Part shown: piece after piece, positions 18,015-25,519 of the stretch
Layout of the letters: each line of letters starts with the position of its first letter
How positions within the stretch are numbered: position 1 is the first letter of the stretch
NCBI GenBank assembly: GCA_963816775.1
Contig: CAWFLX010000020.1
Coordinates: forward strand, 248,001-312,000
Reading direction: 5' to 3'
Origin: JAFAXD01 sp963816775
GTDB taxonomy: Bacteria; Pseudomonadota; Alphaproteobacteria; Rhizobiales; Xanthobacteraceae
Length of the DNA stretch: 64,000 nucleotides
The notes under the pieces: generated by a model
What the model was told of the DNA's origin: nothing
Database searches by the model: none
The model's input: only the letters and a program-made list of their open reading frames with translations
Translations under genes and position numbers: made by a program

Positions 18015-18989
18015 GTGCCTGAACAGATCGAATGGCGAAGCGCCAGGCTGCGCTCAACCCGAGACCTGACCCCTGACATTCGTTTGTTCGAAATCGAGCC
18101 GTCGGGAGAATTCGTGGCTCCCACGCCCGGCAGCCATATCAACCTCGTGGTTCACATTAAAGGTCGGCCGGACGTGCGCTGCTATTCGGCGGTCGGCCCC
18201 TGCACGGACGGCGTCTATCGAATTGCCGTAAAGTTGCTCGGCGATAGTCGCGGCGGATCAGCGTACATGTGGAGCCTGGTGCCGGGAGCCCAACTGACCG
18301 TCTCAACTCCCGGCAACCATTTTGAGCTTAGCCGCGGGCGACCGGAATATCTTCTGCTGGCCGGCGGAATCGGCATCACGCCGATCTTCACCATGGCGTT
18401 GGCGCTGGCGCAGGCGGGTGCAGATTTCAGGCTGCTCTATGCTTGCCGGCGCCGGCAAGACCTCGCGTTAGCCGATGAGCTGCAAGAGCGCGTCGGCAAG
18501 CGCATGAATGTATTCGTCAGTGAGGAGGGCGCTCGCGTACAGATCGATGCGGAGATCGGCCGCCTTGCCGCGAGTGGCGAGTTTTATGTCTGTGGCCCGA
18601 TCGGAATGCTGGAAGATGCCAAACGTCAGTGGCGGCAAAGCGGCCGGCCGGTTGACCGGTTGCGCTTCGAGACTTTCGGCAGCAGCGGCCGTTTCGCATC
18701 CGAGCCATTCAGGGTGAAAATCCCTCGGCTTGGGATGGAAGTCGACGTCCCGCGCAACCAGACCATGCTCGAAGCTCTGGAGGCGGCGGGCATCGAGATG
18801 ATCTTTGACTGTCGCAAAGGCGAGTGTGGCCTCTGTGCCCTGCCGATTGTCGAAACCGACGGGATTGTCGATCACCGCGACGTATTTTTTAGTGACGAGG
18901 AAAAGGCTGCGAACGCCAAGCTCTGTACCTGCGTCTCGCGCGTGATCGGCGGCAGCATCACCATCGACACGGCGGACCGGATCGGCTGA
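18015..18989 (+). CDS. VanB-type ferredoxin/flavin reductase of a Rieske oxygenase
   Basis: The 324-residue protein has the order FMN/NAD reductase then C-terminal plant-type [2Fe-2S] domain, as in phthalate dioxygenase reductase and VanB. Features are CYSAVGP (flavin binding), LLAGGIGITPIF (NAD binding) and CRKGECGLC with a later CTCV cysteine for the cluster. It passes electrons from NAD(P)H to the VanA-type oxygenase. GTG 18015 is preferred because of the AGGGGG just before it and the family-like start VPEQIEWRSARL. Confidence 0.93.
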   Translation: MPEQIEWRSARLRSTRDLTPDIRLFEIEPSGEFVAPTPGSHINLVVHIKGRPDVRCYSAVGPCTDGVYRIAVKLLGDSRGGSAYMWSLVPGAQLTVSTPGNHFELSRGRPEYLLLAGGIGITPIFTMALALAQAGADFRLLYACRRRQDLALADELQERVGKRMNVFVSEEGARVQIDAEIGRLAASGEFYVCGPIGMLEDAKRQWRQSGRPVDRLRFETFGSSGRFASEPFRVKIPRLGMEVDVPRNQTMLEALEAAGIEMIFDCRKGECGLCALPIVETDGIVDHRDVFFSDEEKAANAKLCTCVSRVIGGSITIDTADRIG

Positions 18990-19048
18990 GGACATGCGCA
19001 GCGGGTCTTGAGAGACCTAGGCCTGGCGTCTGCGCGACTCCAAGATCC

Positions 19049-19069
19049 TGCTGACAAAACATGACAGCA
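19049..19069. promoter_or_regulatory. Inverted-repeat operator upstream of the YafY-type regulator gene
   Basis: TGCTGACA (19049-19056), five bases, then TGACAGCA (19062-19069) form an inverted repeat with one mismatch per half. The same two half-sites with a different 5-base spacer recur at 19806-19826, before the VOC gene. The pair flanks the regulator gene and is the likely binding site of that regulator (inference). Confidence 0.7.
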
Positions 19070-19106
19070 TCCATGATAAGGTGGGCCGCCAGCCCGGAGC
19101 CTTGTC

Positions 19107-19796
19107 GTGGCGCGCTCGGAACGTCTGCTCGAATTGATCCAGGCTTTACGCCGGCATCGGCGACCGGTAAGCGGCGCCGTGCTTGCCGATGAACTCGGCG
19201 TCTCGCTACGTACGATCTATCGCGATATCCAAACCCTGATCGGCCAGGGCGCCTCGATCGAAGGCGAAGCAGGAATCGGCTTCGTTCTGCGTCCCGGATT
19301 TGTGTTGCCGCCACTAATGTTCACGGACGAAGAACTGGAAGCGTTGGTGCTTGGGTCGCGCTTCCTGGCACAGCGCGCCGACAAGCCGCTGGCAGAGGCG
19401 GCCCGCAATGCCATCGCCAAGATCGCAGCCGTGCTGCCCGACGACCTGCGCGACGGCATCGACGGCACCGGGCTCCTGGCCGGGCCCGGGCGCAGGCCTC
19501 CGTCCGATCCGATCGACGTCGCGAGCATCCGCGCCGCGATCCGCACGGAACGCAAGTTGATCCTCGACTACACCGATCCCAAGGGCAAACACACCCGGCG
19601 GACAGTGTGGCCGATTGCGCTCGGTTTCTTCGATCGCATCCGCATGCTCGCGGCCTGGTGCGAGCTACGCCAGGACTTCCGTCATTTCCGCACCGACCGT
19701 ATCACGAGCTTGCGAGAAACCAGCCAGCGCTATCCCCGGCGCCGGCGCGCACTCATGAAGGAGTGGCGGACGCTCGAGGGCATCCCGGAACAGTAG
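19107..19796 (+). CDS. YafY/DeoR family transcriptional regulator (HTH plus WYL-like domain)
   Basis: The 229-residue protein starts with a helix-turn-helix (RLLELIQALRRHRRPVSGAV and LGVSLRTIYRDIQTL) followed by a C-terminal ligand-sensing region of the WYL type. The WYL triplet itself is not conserved (LAAWCELR at that place). Such regulators usually repress a nearby gene. A matching inverted repeat precedes this gene and the next one, pointing to autoregulation and control of the VOC gene. The GTG at 19107 was chosen as it opens the conserved MARSERLLELIQ segment. Confidence 0.9.
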   Translation: MARSERLLELIQALRRHRRPVSGAVLADELGVSLRTIYRDIQTLIGQGASIEGEAGIGFVLRPGFVLPPLMFTDEELEALVLGSRFLAQRADKPLAEAARNAIAKIAAVLPDDLRDGIDGTGLLAGPGRRPPSDPIDVASIRAAIRTERKLILDYTDPKGKHTRRTVWPIALGFFDRIRMLAAWCELRQDFRHFRTDRITSLRETSQRYPRRRRALMKEWRTLEGIPEQ

Positions 19797-19805
19797 CGTG
19801 TTCAC

Positions 19806-19826
19806 TGCTGACAAAATCTGACAGCA
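19806..19826. promoter_or_regulatory. Second copy of the YafY-linked operator, upstream of the VOC gene
   Basis: TGCTGACA (19806-19813), spacer AAATC, TGACAGCA (19819-19826) repeat the half-sites seen at 19049-19069 exactly, while the spacer differs at two positions. It lies 43 bp before the start of the VOC gene. Confidence 0.7.
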
Positions 19827-19868
19827 CCGTCCCCTATGGTTCAGCCGTCGTCAACGCGGAGAGCCACC

Positions 19869-20240
19869 ATGACCGACTTCAATTTCGTCCTGCTCTATGT
19901 CGCAAGTCCCGCCGTCAGCGCGGGGTTCTACGCCGACCTGCTCGGCCGGCCGCCGGTCGAGTCCTCGCCAACCTTTGCGATGTTCGCGATGCAATCCAGC
20001 GTGATGCTCGGGCTGTGGGCGCGCGACGCGGTCGCGCCGAAACCGGCGGCCGAAACCGGCGGCAGCGAGATCTGTTTTACGGTCCTCGATGACAAAGCCG
20101 TCGATCAGACGCACACCGACTGGCGCAAACGCGGGCTCACGATCGCGCAAGCGCCGACCGCCATGGATTTCGGCCGCACCTTCGTGGCGCTCGACCCGGA
20201 CGGACACCGGCTACGGGTCTTCGCTCCGGCTGCATCATGA
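19869..20240 (+). CDS. VOC (glyoxalase/bleomycin resistance) family protein
   Basis: The 123-residue protein has the paired beta-alpha-beta-beta-beta units of the vicinal oxygen chelate fold (LLYVASPAVSAGFYADLLGR and TFVALDPDGHRLRVF). Members include glyoxalases, dioxygenases and drug-binding resistance proteins; no substrate can be read. A GGAGA site precedes the ATG at 19869. The stop overlaps the EVE gene start by 4 bp, so both are probably controlled by the YafY-type regulator through the operator just upstream. Confidence 0.87.
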   Translation: MTDFNFVLLYVASPAVSAGFYADLLGRPPVESSPTFAMFAMQSSVMLGLWARDAVAPKPAAETGGSEICFTVLDDKAVDQTHTDWRKRGLTIAQAPTAMDFGRTFVALDPDGHRLRVFAPAAS

Positions 20241-20662
20241 ACAAGCATTGGATCGTCGTCGCGTCCGCCGAGCATGTGCAGCGCGGCCGTGCGGCGGGGT
20301 TTATTCAAGCCGGCCACGGCAAAGCGAGCCCGTTGCGCCGGATGAAGGCCGGCGACGGCGTGATCTGCTACTCGCCGACCTGCACGTTCGGCGGCAAGGA
20401 TCGGCTGCAAGCCTTCACCAGCATCGGCACGATCAAGGATGACAAGGTCTATCAAGCCGACATGGGTGGTGGATTTCGCCCGTTCCGTCGCGACCTGACC
20501 TATCTGGATGCGGACCCGGCGCCGATCGGGCCGCTGCTCGACGCACTCGATTTGACGAGGGGCAACCGCAACTGGGGATCGCGCTTCCGGTTCGGGCTCG
20601 TGCCGATCACACCCGGCGATTTTGAGAAAATTGCCGCGGCCATGCGGAAGCCGGCGGGGTGA
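20237..20662 (+). CDS. EVE domain-containing protein (UPF0310)
   Basis: The 141-residue protein is a single EVE domain: it begins NKHWIVVASAEHVQRG and contains MKAGDGVICYSPTCTFGGKD and QAFTSIGTI. EVE domains are PUA-like folds that bind modified bases in DNA or RNA. The start overlaps the VOC stop (ATGA), so the two are co-translated. The link of an EVE domain with a VOC enzyme under a YafY-type regulator is unexplained. Confidence 0.87.
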   Translation: MNKHWIVVASAEHVQRGRAAGFIQAGHGKASPLRRMKAGDGVICYSPTCTFGGKDRLQAFTSIGTIKDDKVYQADMGGGFRPFRRDLTYLDADPAPIGPLLDALDLTRGNRNWGSRFRFGLVPITPGDFEKIAAAMRKPAG

Positions 20663-20726
20663 CAGACGACGGATGGCGGATGACAGATGGCGGATGATAA
20701 GAAACACTGGCGTTCGCCGTCTGTCA
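20660..20726. repeat. Short direct and inverted repeats in the EVE-DUF3500 gap
   Basis: GATGGCGGATGA occurs at 20672-20683 and again at 20686-20697. TGACAGACG (20660-20668) pairs with CGTCTGTCA (20718-20726) across them. The structure could act as a weak terminator or be a decayed repetitive element; it overlaps the last bases of the EVE gene. Confidence 0.5.
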
Positions 20727-20754
20727 TGTGTCGTGCGCCTACTGGAGCTTTCGG

Positions 20755-22002
20755 GTGAGCAAATACGACTTTCGCCCCTTCGTGCCCAAGCCCGACTACC
20801 ACCGTGTCGCCAATCTCGGGCGCGACCACTACGAACATGCCCAACGCGCGGCCGCCAATCCGCGTGTGCAGAAGATGCTGCTCGAGCCTTGGGCCAAACT
20901 CTATGAGGCACCGTTCGTCGGCATCACCACCAACGGCAAGCCGCGCGCAAACCTTTTTTCCCTCAAGCCGAACGGCGCGCCGGTCGAAGCCATGACGGCA
21001 GCAGCCACGAACCTGCTCGCCGCTCTCTCGCCAGACCAGCGCAAGGCCGTGCTGTTCGCGGTCAACGCGCCCGATTGGCGAGCCTGGAACAACACCGAAA
21101 TCTATCTCTACCAATACGGCCTGCGGCTCGAGGAGCTGAGCGAGACGACGCGCGAGGGCGTGCTCGCGGTCGTGCGCGCGAGCCTCAGCGCAAGGGGCTA
21201 CGACAAGACCCGCGACGTCATGCGGCTCAACCTGTTTCTGGGCGAACTCGTCGGCAACACCAAGGTGTTCGGCGAGTTCAGCTACAACTTCGCGATCTTC
21301 GGTACGCCGTCGACCAGCGAACCGTGGGGCTGGCAACTGATGGGGCATCACCTCGCGCTCAATTGCCTCGTTGTGGACGGCCAACTGGTGCTGTCCCCGA
21401 CCTTCATGGGTGCCGAACCCAACTTCGCCGACACCGGCCCGTTTGCGCATGTGCATCTTTTTCAGGATGAGGAGAACGGCGGGCTCGCACTGATCCGCTC
21501 GCTGAGCTCCCGCCAGCAGCAACTGGCGATCGTGAACCACTCGATCCTCGGCAACGATCAGCCGCCGGGCCGCTGGCATCCGGCCGACCATCTCCACCTG
21601 GGCGGCGCCCGGCGCGACAACAGCATCATCCCGTACGAGGGAATCCAGGCGGCGGAGTTTTCGTCCGACCAGCGCCGTCGGCTGCTCGATCTCATCGCGG
21701 CGTTCGTCGACCCGATGCCGCCGGGCCCGCACAAGGCCCGCATGGACGAGGTCGAACGCCACCTCGACGAAACGCATTTCTGCTGGATCGGCGGCACCGG
21801 CGAGCACAACCCGTTCTACTACCGGATCCAGAGCCCGGTCGTGATGATCGAGTTCGACCACCACTCCGGCGTCTATCTGACCAACGAACGGCCGGAGAAA
21901 TTTCACGTGCACACGCTGGTGCGCACCCCGAACGGCAACGACTACGGTGTCGATCTCCTGCGCATGCATTACGAGCACGCCCACAAGCCAAAAACGAAAT
22001 GA
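20755..22002 (+). CDS. DUF3500 domain-containing protein
   Basis: The 415-residue protein fits the DUF3500 family, whose function is unknown. Conserved stretches include TYGL-like regions around EPWGWQLMGHHL, SPTFMGAEPN and CWIGG..NPFYYRIQSP, and several His-rich patches (HLDETHFCW, EFDHHSGVYL) that could bind metal. No signal peptide or membrane segment is seen. The GTG at 20755 follows a GGAG site. The MetE-like gene begins 27 bp downstream, so the two are probably co-transcribed. Confidence 0.8.
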   Translation: MSKYDFRPFVPKPDYHRVANLGRDHYEHAQRAAANPRVQKMLLEPWAKLYEAPFVGITTNGKPRANLFSLKPNGAPVEAMTAAATNLLAALSPDQRKAVLFAVNAPDWRAWNNTEIYLYQYGLRLEELSETTREGVLAVVRASLSARGYDKTRDVMRLNLFLGELVGNTKVFGEFSYNFAIFGTPSTSEPWGWQLMGHHLALNCLVVDGQLVLSPTFMGAEPNFADTGPFAHVHLFQDEENGGLALIRSLSSRQQQLAIVNHSILGNDQPPGRWHPADHLHLGGARRDNSIIPYEGIQAAEFSSDQRRRLLDLIAAFVDPMPPGPHKARMDEVERHLDETHFCWIGGTGEHNPFYYRIQSPVVMIEFDHHSGVYLTNERPEKFHVHTLVRTPNGNDYGVDLLRMHYEHAHKPKTK

Positions 22003-22029
22003 TCAAAAGCGATAGACCGGGAGGAGCTC

Positions 22030-23085
22030 ATGAACGCGGATCGCCGCACGCACCCGATCGTGCACTTCGTTGGAAGTATTCCGCTGCCAGACACCGAAAC
22101 GGTGTTCCGCACGTTGTCGGCGGCGGCCGGGCCCCACCTCATCCGCCTTCCTGACGGTGAGACCGGCATCCGCAAGACCTGGATCCGATTCCTGCAGGAT
22201 GTGCTCGCGCAGCATCCGGCGATTGAGCCTGCAAACGCCCCGCCGTTTCGCTTCACACAATGGGACGGCAAGGTCGTGCGCGAAATTCCGCGCCTGCGCG
22301 TCAAACCCGGCGCCAAGCCCGACGCGAGCGGTTTCAAGACCGGCTATGCCGACATGGCGATCGAATCGTGGGCGGTGTTCGACCGGATGCAGAAATCGGG
22401 TGCGATCCCGAAGGGTGTGAAGTTTCAAGTCTGCCTGCCGACGCCGATCGCACCAACCTACAACAACATCGTGCCGTCGGATCGGCAAGGCGTCCTGCCG
22501 GCACTGACCCAGCATTTCGCCGGCGAAGTCGCAAGGATTGCCGCTGCGGTCCCGAACGACCGGCTCGCGATCCAATGGGACGTCTGCCAGGAGGTGCTCG
22601 CCTGGGAGGGTTACTACGACAAAGGACCCGTCGATTTTCACACCGAGACGCTCGACGTGCTCGGCAAAGTCGGCGATGCGGTGCCTGCCGCAATCGAGCT
22701 CGGCTATCACCTCTGCTACGGCAGCCCCGCCGATGAACATTTGGTGCAGCCGAAGGATACCGCGCTGATGGTCGAGATGACCAACGCGATTGCGGCGCGC
22801 GTCAAGCGGCCGATCCAGTTCTTCCATTTGCCGGTGCCGAAGGGGCGCACCGACGAGGCCTATTACGTGCCGCTCGAGGGGCTCAAGCTCGGCCGCGACA
22901 CCGAACTTTATCTCGGGCTCATTCACCACAACGATGCGGCGGGAAATGCGGCGCGCCTCGCGGCCGCCCGGCGGCACGTACGCGTCGACGGGGTTGCGAC
23001 CGAGTGCGGCATGGCGCGGGGTGATCCGACGCGGTTGCAGGCCCTGCTTGCCGCTCACGTGACGGCGGCCGAACTCCCAGCTTAG
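22030..23085 (+). CDS. Small MetE-like (cobalamin-independent methionine synthase fold) protein of unknown substrate
   Basis: The 351-residue protein appears to be a UROD/MetE-superfamily barrel. It has an HxC pair in GYHLCYGS (H227, C229) and a later cysteine in ATECGMARGD (C326), matching the zinc ligands of MetE-type methyltransferases. It is much shorter than true MetE and lacks the N-terminal barrel. A zinc-thiolate methyl or alkyl transfer is plausible but the substrate is unknown. The ATG has a strong GGAGGAG site, and the upstream neighbour encodes a DUF3500 protein. Assignment is from motifs only. Confidence 0.7.
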   Translation: MNADRRTHPIVHFVGSIPLPDTETVFRTLSAAAGPHLIRLPDGETGIRKTWIRFLQDVLAQHPAIEPANAPPFRFTQWDGKVVREIPRLRVKPGAKPDASGFKTGYADMAIESWAVFDRMQKSGAIPKGVKFQVCLPTPIAPTYNNIVPSDRQGVLPALTQHFAGEVARIAAAVPNDRLAIQWDVCQEVLAWEGYYDKGPVDFHTETLDVLGKVGDAVPAAIELGYHLCYGSPADEHLVQPKDTALMVEMTNAIAARVKRPIQFFHLPVPKGRTDEAYYVPLEGLKLGRDTELYLGLIHHNDAAGNAARLAAARRHVRVDGVATECGMARGDPTRLQALLAAHVTAAELPA

Positions 23086-23089
23086 AGAT

Positions 23090-23848
23090 TCAACGCGCGC
23101 GGATCGGTATGTCGTAGTAGCCGATCGGCCCCGCCCCCGCGAATTGGAAATGCCACCATTCGCGGAAATAGTTTACGAGGCCGCGCTTTGCCGTGGCGGC
23201 GACGAGCGCGGCGCGCCGCTCCCGTTCTTCGCGCGTGACTGCCGGGCTGCGGGTGTAGCTCATGACATCCAAGCAATCGTAGCCGGTGCCCATGTCGAGG
23301 CTGTTGTCGGGGGCGCGCTCCGCGAGTGGGCTGGTGCAGGCGCCGTAGGTTGCCGACGGATCGAACGGCGCGGCGGGCGGAGCGGACGTGTCGATCATCG
23401 TCAGATCAACAGCGGTCCCGGTCGAGTGACGCGATACCGACGCGAGATAGCCGAGCGCGAACAGCGCACTTTTCGGCACCCGCGGATAAAAGCGCCTGGT
23501 CGGCCCGGCCGGCGCGCCGTCGCGCGCCCAGCGCACCATCGCGCGAACAGCCTGGGTCGGCCGATAACAGTCGTAGACCTTGAGCCCGCGGCCCGACGGC
23601 GCAAGATCCGCCTGCACGGCTTTGAGCGCCATAGCCACGTCGCGACGCAGGATGCATTCCGCCGCGTTGTAGCCGTCGAGCGGCCGCCCGACGAAATTGT
23701 TGTAGCCGGCATAGCGGATATCCTGCGCGATGGTCGGATCGACGTCGCGCAGATAGACAAAGCCGGGCGGCAACGAGCTCTGGGCAGCCGCATGGCCGAG
23801 CGCGAAACCGAGCACCGACGTTGCGACGATGCACGCCCTGAGGATCAT
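23090..23848 (-). CDS. M15 family D-Ala-D-Ala dipeptidase/carboxypeptidase
   Basis: The 252-residue protein has a signal peptide (ending GHAAAQ) and the VanX/DdpX-type zinc site: SRHSTGTAVDLTM (HxxGxAxD) and a later EWWHF motif. The YRPTQAVRAMV segment is also typical. It should cleave D-alanyl-D-alanine or related peptidoglycan peptides in the periplasm. It is convergent with the MetE-like gene, 4 bp apart, and follows the amidase gene on the same strand, so both may be one cell-wall unit. Confidence 0.9.
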   Translation of the reverse strand: MILRACIVATSVLGFALGHAAAQSSLPPGFVYLRDVDPTIAQDIRYAGYNNFVGRPLDGYNAAECILRRDVAMALKAVQADLAPSGRGLKVYDCYRPTQAVRAMVRWARDGAPAGPTRRFYPRVPKSALFALGYLASVSRHSTGTAVDLTMIDTSAPPAAPFDPSATYGACTSPLAERAPDNSLDMGTGYDCLDVMSYTRSPAVTREERERRAALVAATAKRGLVNYFREWWHFQFAGAGPIGYYDIPIRAR

Positions 23849-23869
23849 GCAATCAAGCAGTAGAAACGC

Positions 23870-24784
23870 TTATTGATCGTCCGAAGGTGTCCCGGAGACC
23901 TGCACGGGTTCCGCTATCGGACGGCCGCGCTGCGGAGCGCGCGCCACGGCGTCCTCTTTTTGAGCTGGCGGCCGCAGCTGGCAATAGCGATCGACCGCGG
24001 TCCCGACCGCGGCCGCGATCACAGCTTGGCGCTCAGACCCAGCGAGCAGCAATTCCTCATTCCGGTTGATGATCGAACCGGCTTCCAACAGGACCGCCGG
24101 CACGTGGGTCTGTCGCAACACGATCAGCTGATCATAGCGATAGACGCCCGCTTCCGGATCGACCAGCAGGCGCCGACGGCTGCCCATGACCGCGTCGGTG
24201 TAGTGCGGCGTGTATTGCATCCCGCGGGCCTTGAGCTCCTTGCCGACGATGGTCGCAAACAGCAGGCTTGACTGATAATTCGGGTTGTCGAGCGAAACGA
24301 AGATCGAGTGCCCCGGGTATTGGTCGTTGTAGTGCTGCTTCTTGCCTTCGAACTCCCAGGTCTGCTCCATGCGATCCGGCACCGAGTCGTGATGGATCGA
24401 TAGGAACAGATCGGCTCTTGATTCGTTGGCGCGCGCCACCCGGCTCGCCAATCCCCTGCGCGATGGCCCGTCGGTCACCAGCAGGATCGTGCGACCAAAA
24501 CCCATGTCGCGCAGCTTGTGCGCCACGCGGGTCGCCAGCCGCTTGTTGAAATCGTACTCGTTGACCCCGCGCGCGCTCACGGCGCCGGGCGAAGCTGCGG
24601 TGTGGCCGACGTCGACCACGATGCGGAATTGCCCGCGATCACAGCTTGCATGTCCTTGAGCTTGAGTGGACGCGGGTGCCGCCGCCGGCCGCTTGGCCGG
24701 CGTTGGCACGGAACCACCCCACGCAGTCGAAGCGAGCGCGACGCACAGTGCCAGCGCACCGCTACAGCGGACCATTGTGATCAT
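23870..24784 (-). CDS. N-acetylmuramoyl-L-alanine amidase (Amidase_3)
   Basis: The 304-residue protein has a signal peptide followed by an AmiC-type zinc amidase domain: VVDVGHTAASPGA (first ligands), NESRADLFLSIHHDS and a C-terminal VLLEAGSIIN segment with the catalytic Glu. It cuts the glycan-peptide bond of peptidoglycan in the periplasm. The start is ATG 24784 or 24775, both just before the hydrophobic signal; neither has a clear ribosome-binding site. Sequence upstream to 25156 does not look coding on this strand. Confidence 0.88.
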   Translation of the reverse strand: MITMVRCSGALALCVALASTAWGGSVPTPAKRPAAAPASTQAQGHASCDRGQFRIVVDVGHTAASPGAVSARGVNEYDFNKRLATRVAHKLRDMGFGRTILLVTDGPSRRGLASRVARANESRADLFLSIHHDSVPDRMEQTWEFEGKKQHYNDQYPGHSIFVSLDNPNYQSSLLFATIVGKELKARGMQYTPHYTDAVMGSRRRLLVDPEAGVYRYDQLIVLRQTHVPAVLLEAGSIINRNEELLLAGSERQAVIAAAVGTAVDRYCQLRPPAQKEDAVARAPQRGRPIAEPVQVSGTPSDDQ

Positions 24785-25013
24785 AAGATTATGGCTCGGT
24801 TGCTGCCCCAGGAATGCCCACGTCGGGTCACCTCCCCCCGGAGGTGCGAAATCACCGCCAACCTGAATCGTGAAGTGGGCGATTCTACGACCAATGGTCC
24901 TCGAACCTGAATATTGCGCAAAAGCATTGGAGGAACGACAATCCGCCCTATCGGCACGGGCGCGGACGTTCCAAATGAGGGCCGGGGATGGGCACGCTTG
25001 CCAAGGAGTACGC

Positions 25014-25343
25014 ATGACCCGAAGCACCCCAAATTGCACGCCGGGCCGCAGGCGCGCCTGCGCGACGGCGTTGATCGCATGCGCCGCTTTGAGTTGGGTC
25101 GCGCCCGGCCTTCCGAGCGCCGCCCTGGGCCAGACTACCCTCAGCCCGACCGGCACCTTGCCGTCGTCTCCCAGCCCGCAGGCTCCGGCCGCGGGAATTC
25201 CGCAAGCCCCTGTCGGCCATCGTCAGCCGCGCCCGTCCGACCTGCCGCCTGACGTGAGACGCGAAGAGAACGCCAATGCACCGCAGCAGCAGCAGGAACG
25301 GTCAGGCCTCGAAGGCCTGCCGACCATTTGCGTCCGGTGCTGA
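25014..25343 (+). CDS. Small secreted proline-rich hypothetical protein
   Basis: The 109-residue product has an N-terminal signal (ACATALIACAALSWVAPGLP, then SAALGQ). The rest is a low-complexity Pro/Ser/Gln-rich tail that ends in two cysteines (ICVRC). An AAGGAG site lies properly spaced before the ATG at 25014. No family is recognised. The double-hairpin repeat begins 10 bp after the stop and may end its transcript. Confidence 0.6.
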   Translation: MTRSTPNCTPGRRRACATALIACAALSWVAPGLPSAALGQTTLSPTGTLPSSPSPQAPAAGIPQAPVGHRQPRPSDLPPDVRREENANAPQQQQERSGLEGLPTICVRC

Positions 25344-25352
25344 GGTCGCGTT

Positions 25353-25519
25353 CTAGTGCCGCCGATTTGAAGTTCCTACAGCACCTGCGGCGAGCTCGTG
25401 AAGGAACTCCAAATCGAAAAGCGGCACTAGAACTATATACTTGCTAGTGGCCCTTTGCTTCCGAAGTTCGTCTCAGCGATTGCCGCGGCGTATCACGAAC
25501 TTCGGAAGCGGGGCACTAG
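25353..25519. repeat. Double-hairpin palindromic repeat, copy 1
   Basis: Two stem-loops lie in tandem. The first is bounded by CTAGTGCCGC (25353-25362) and GCGGCACTAG (25421-25430), with inner arms GATTTGAAGTTCCT (25364-25377) and its near-complement (25402-25415). The second is bounded by CTAGTG (25444) and CACTAG (25514-25519), with a perfect 15-bp inner stem (25457-25471 with 25495-25509). An element of the same design is at 55306-55471. The last bases supply the stop codon of the minus-strand FAD monooxygenase gene. Confidence 0.85.

Noticed and set aside
20500..21984. 494-codon open frame on the minus strand opposite the DUF3500 gene
   Set aside because: The plus-strand product matches a known family and has a ribosome-binding site. 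The minus-strand product is low-complexity and has no recognisable domain.
23144..23863. 239-codon plus-strand frame over the M15 peptidase gene
   Set aside because: The minus-strand product has a signal peptide and intact zinc motifs; the plus-strand one has none.
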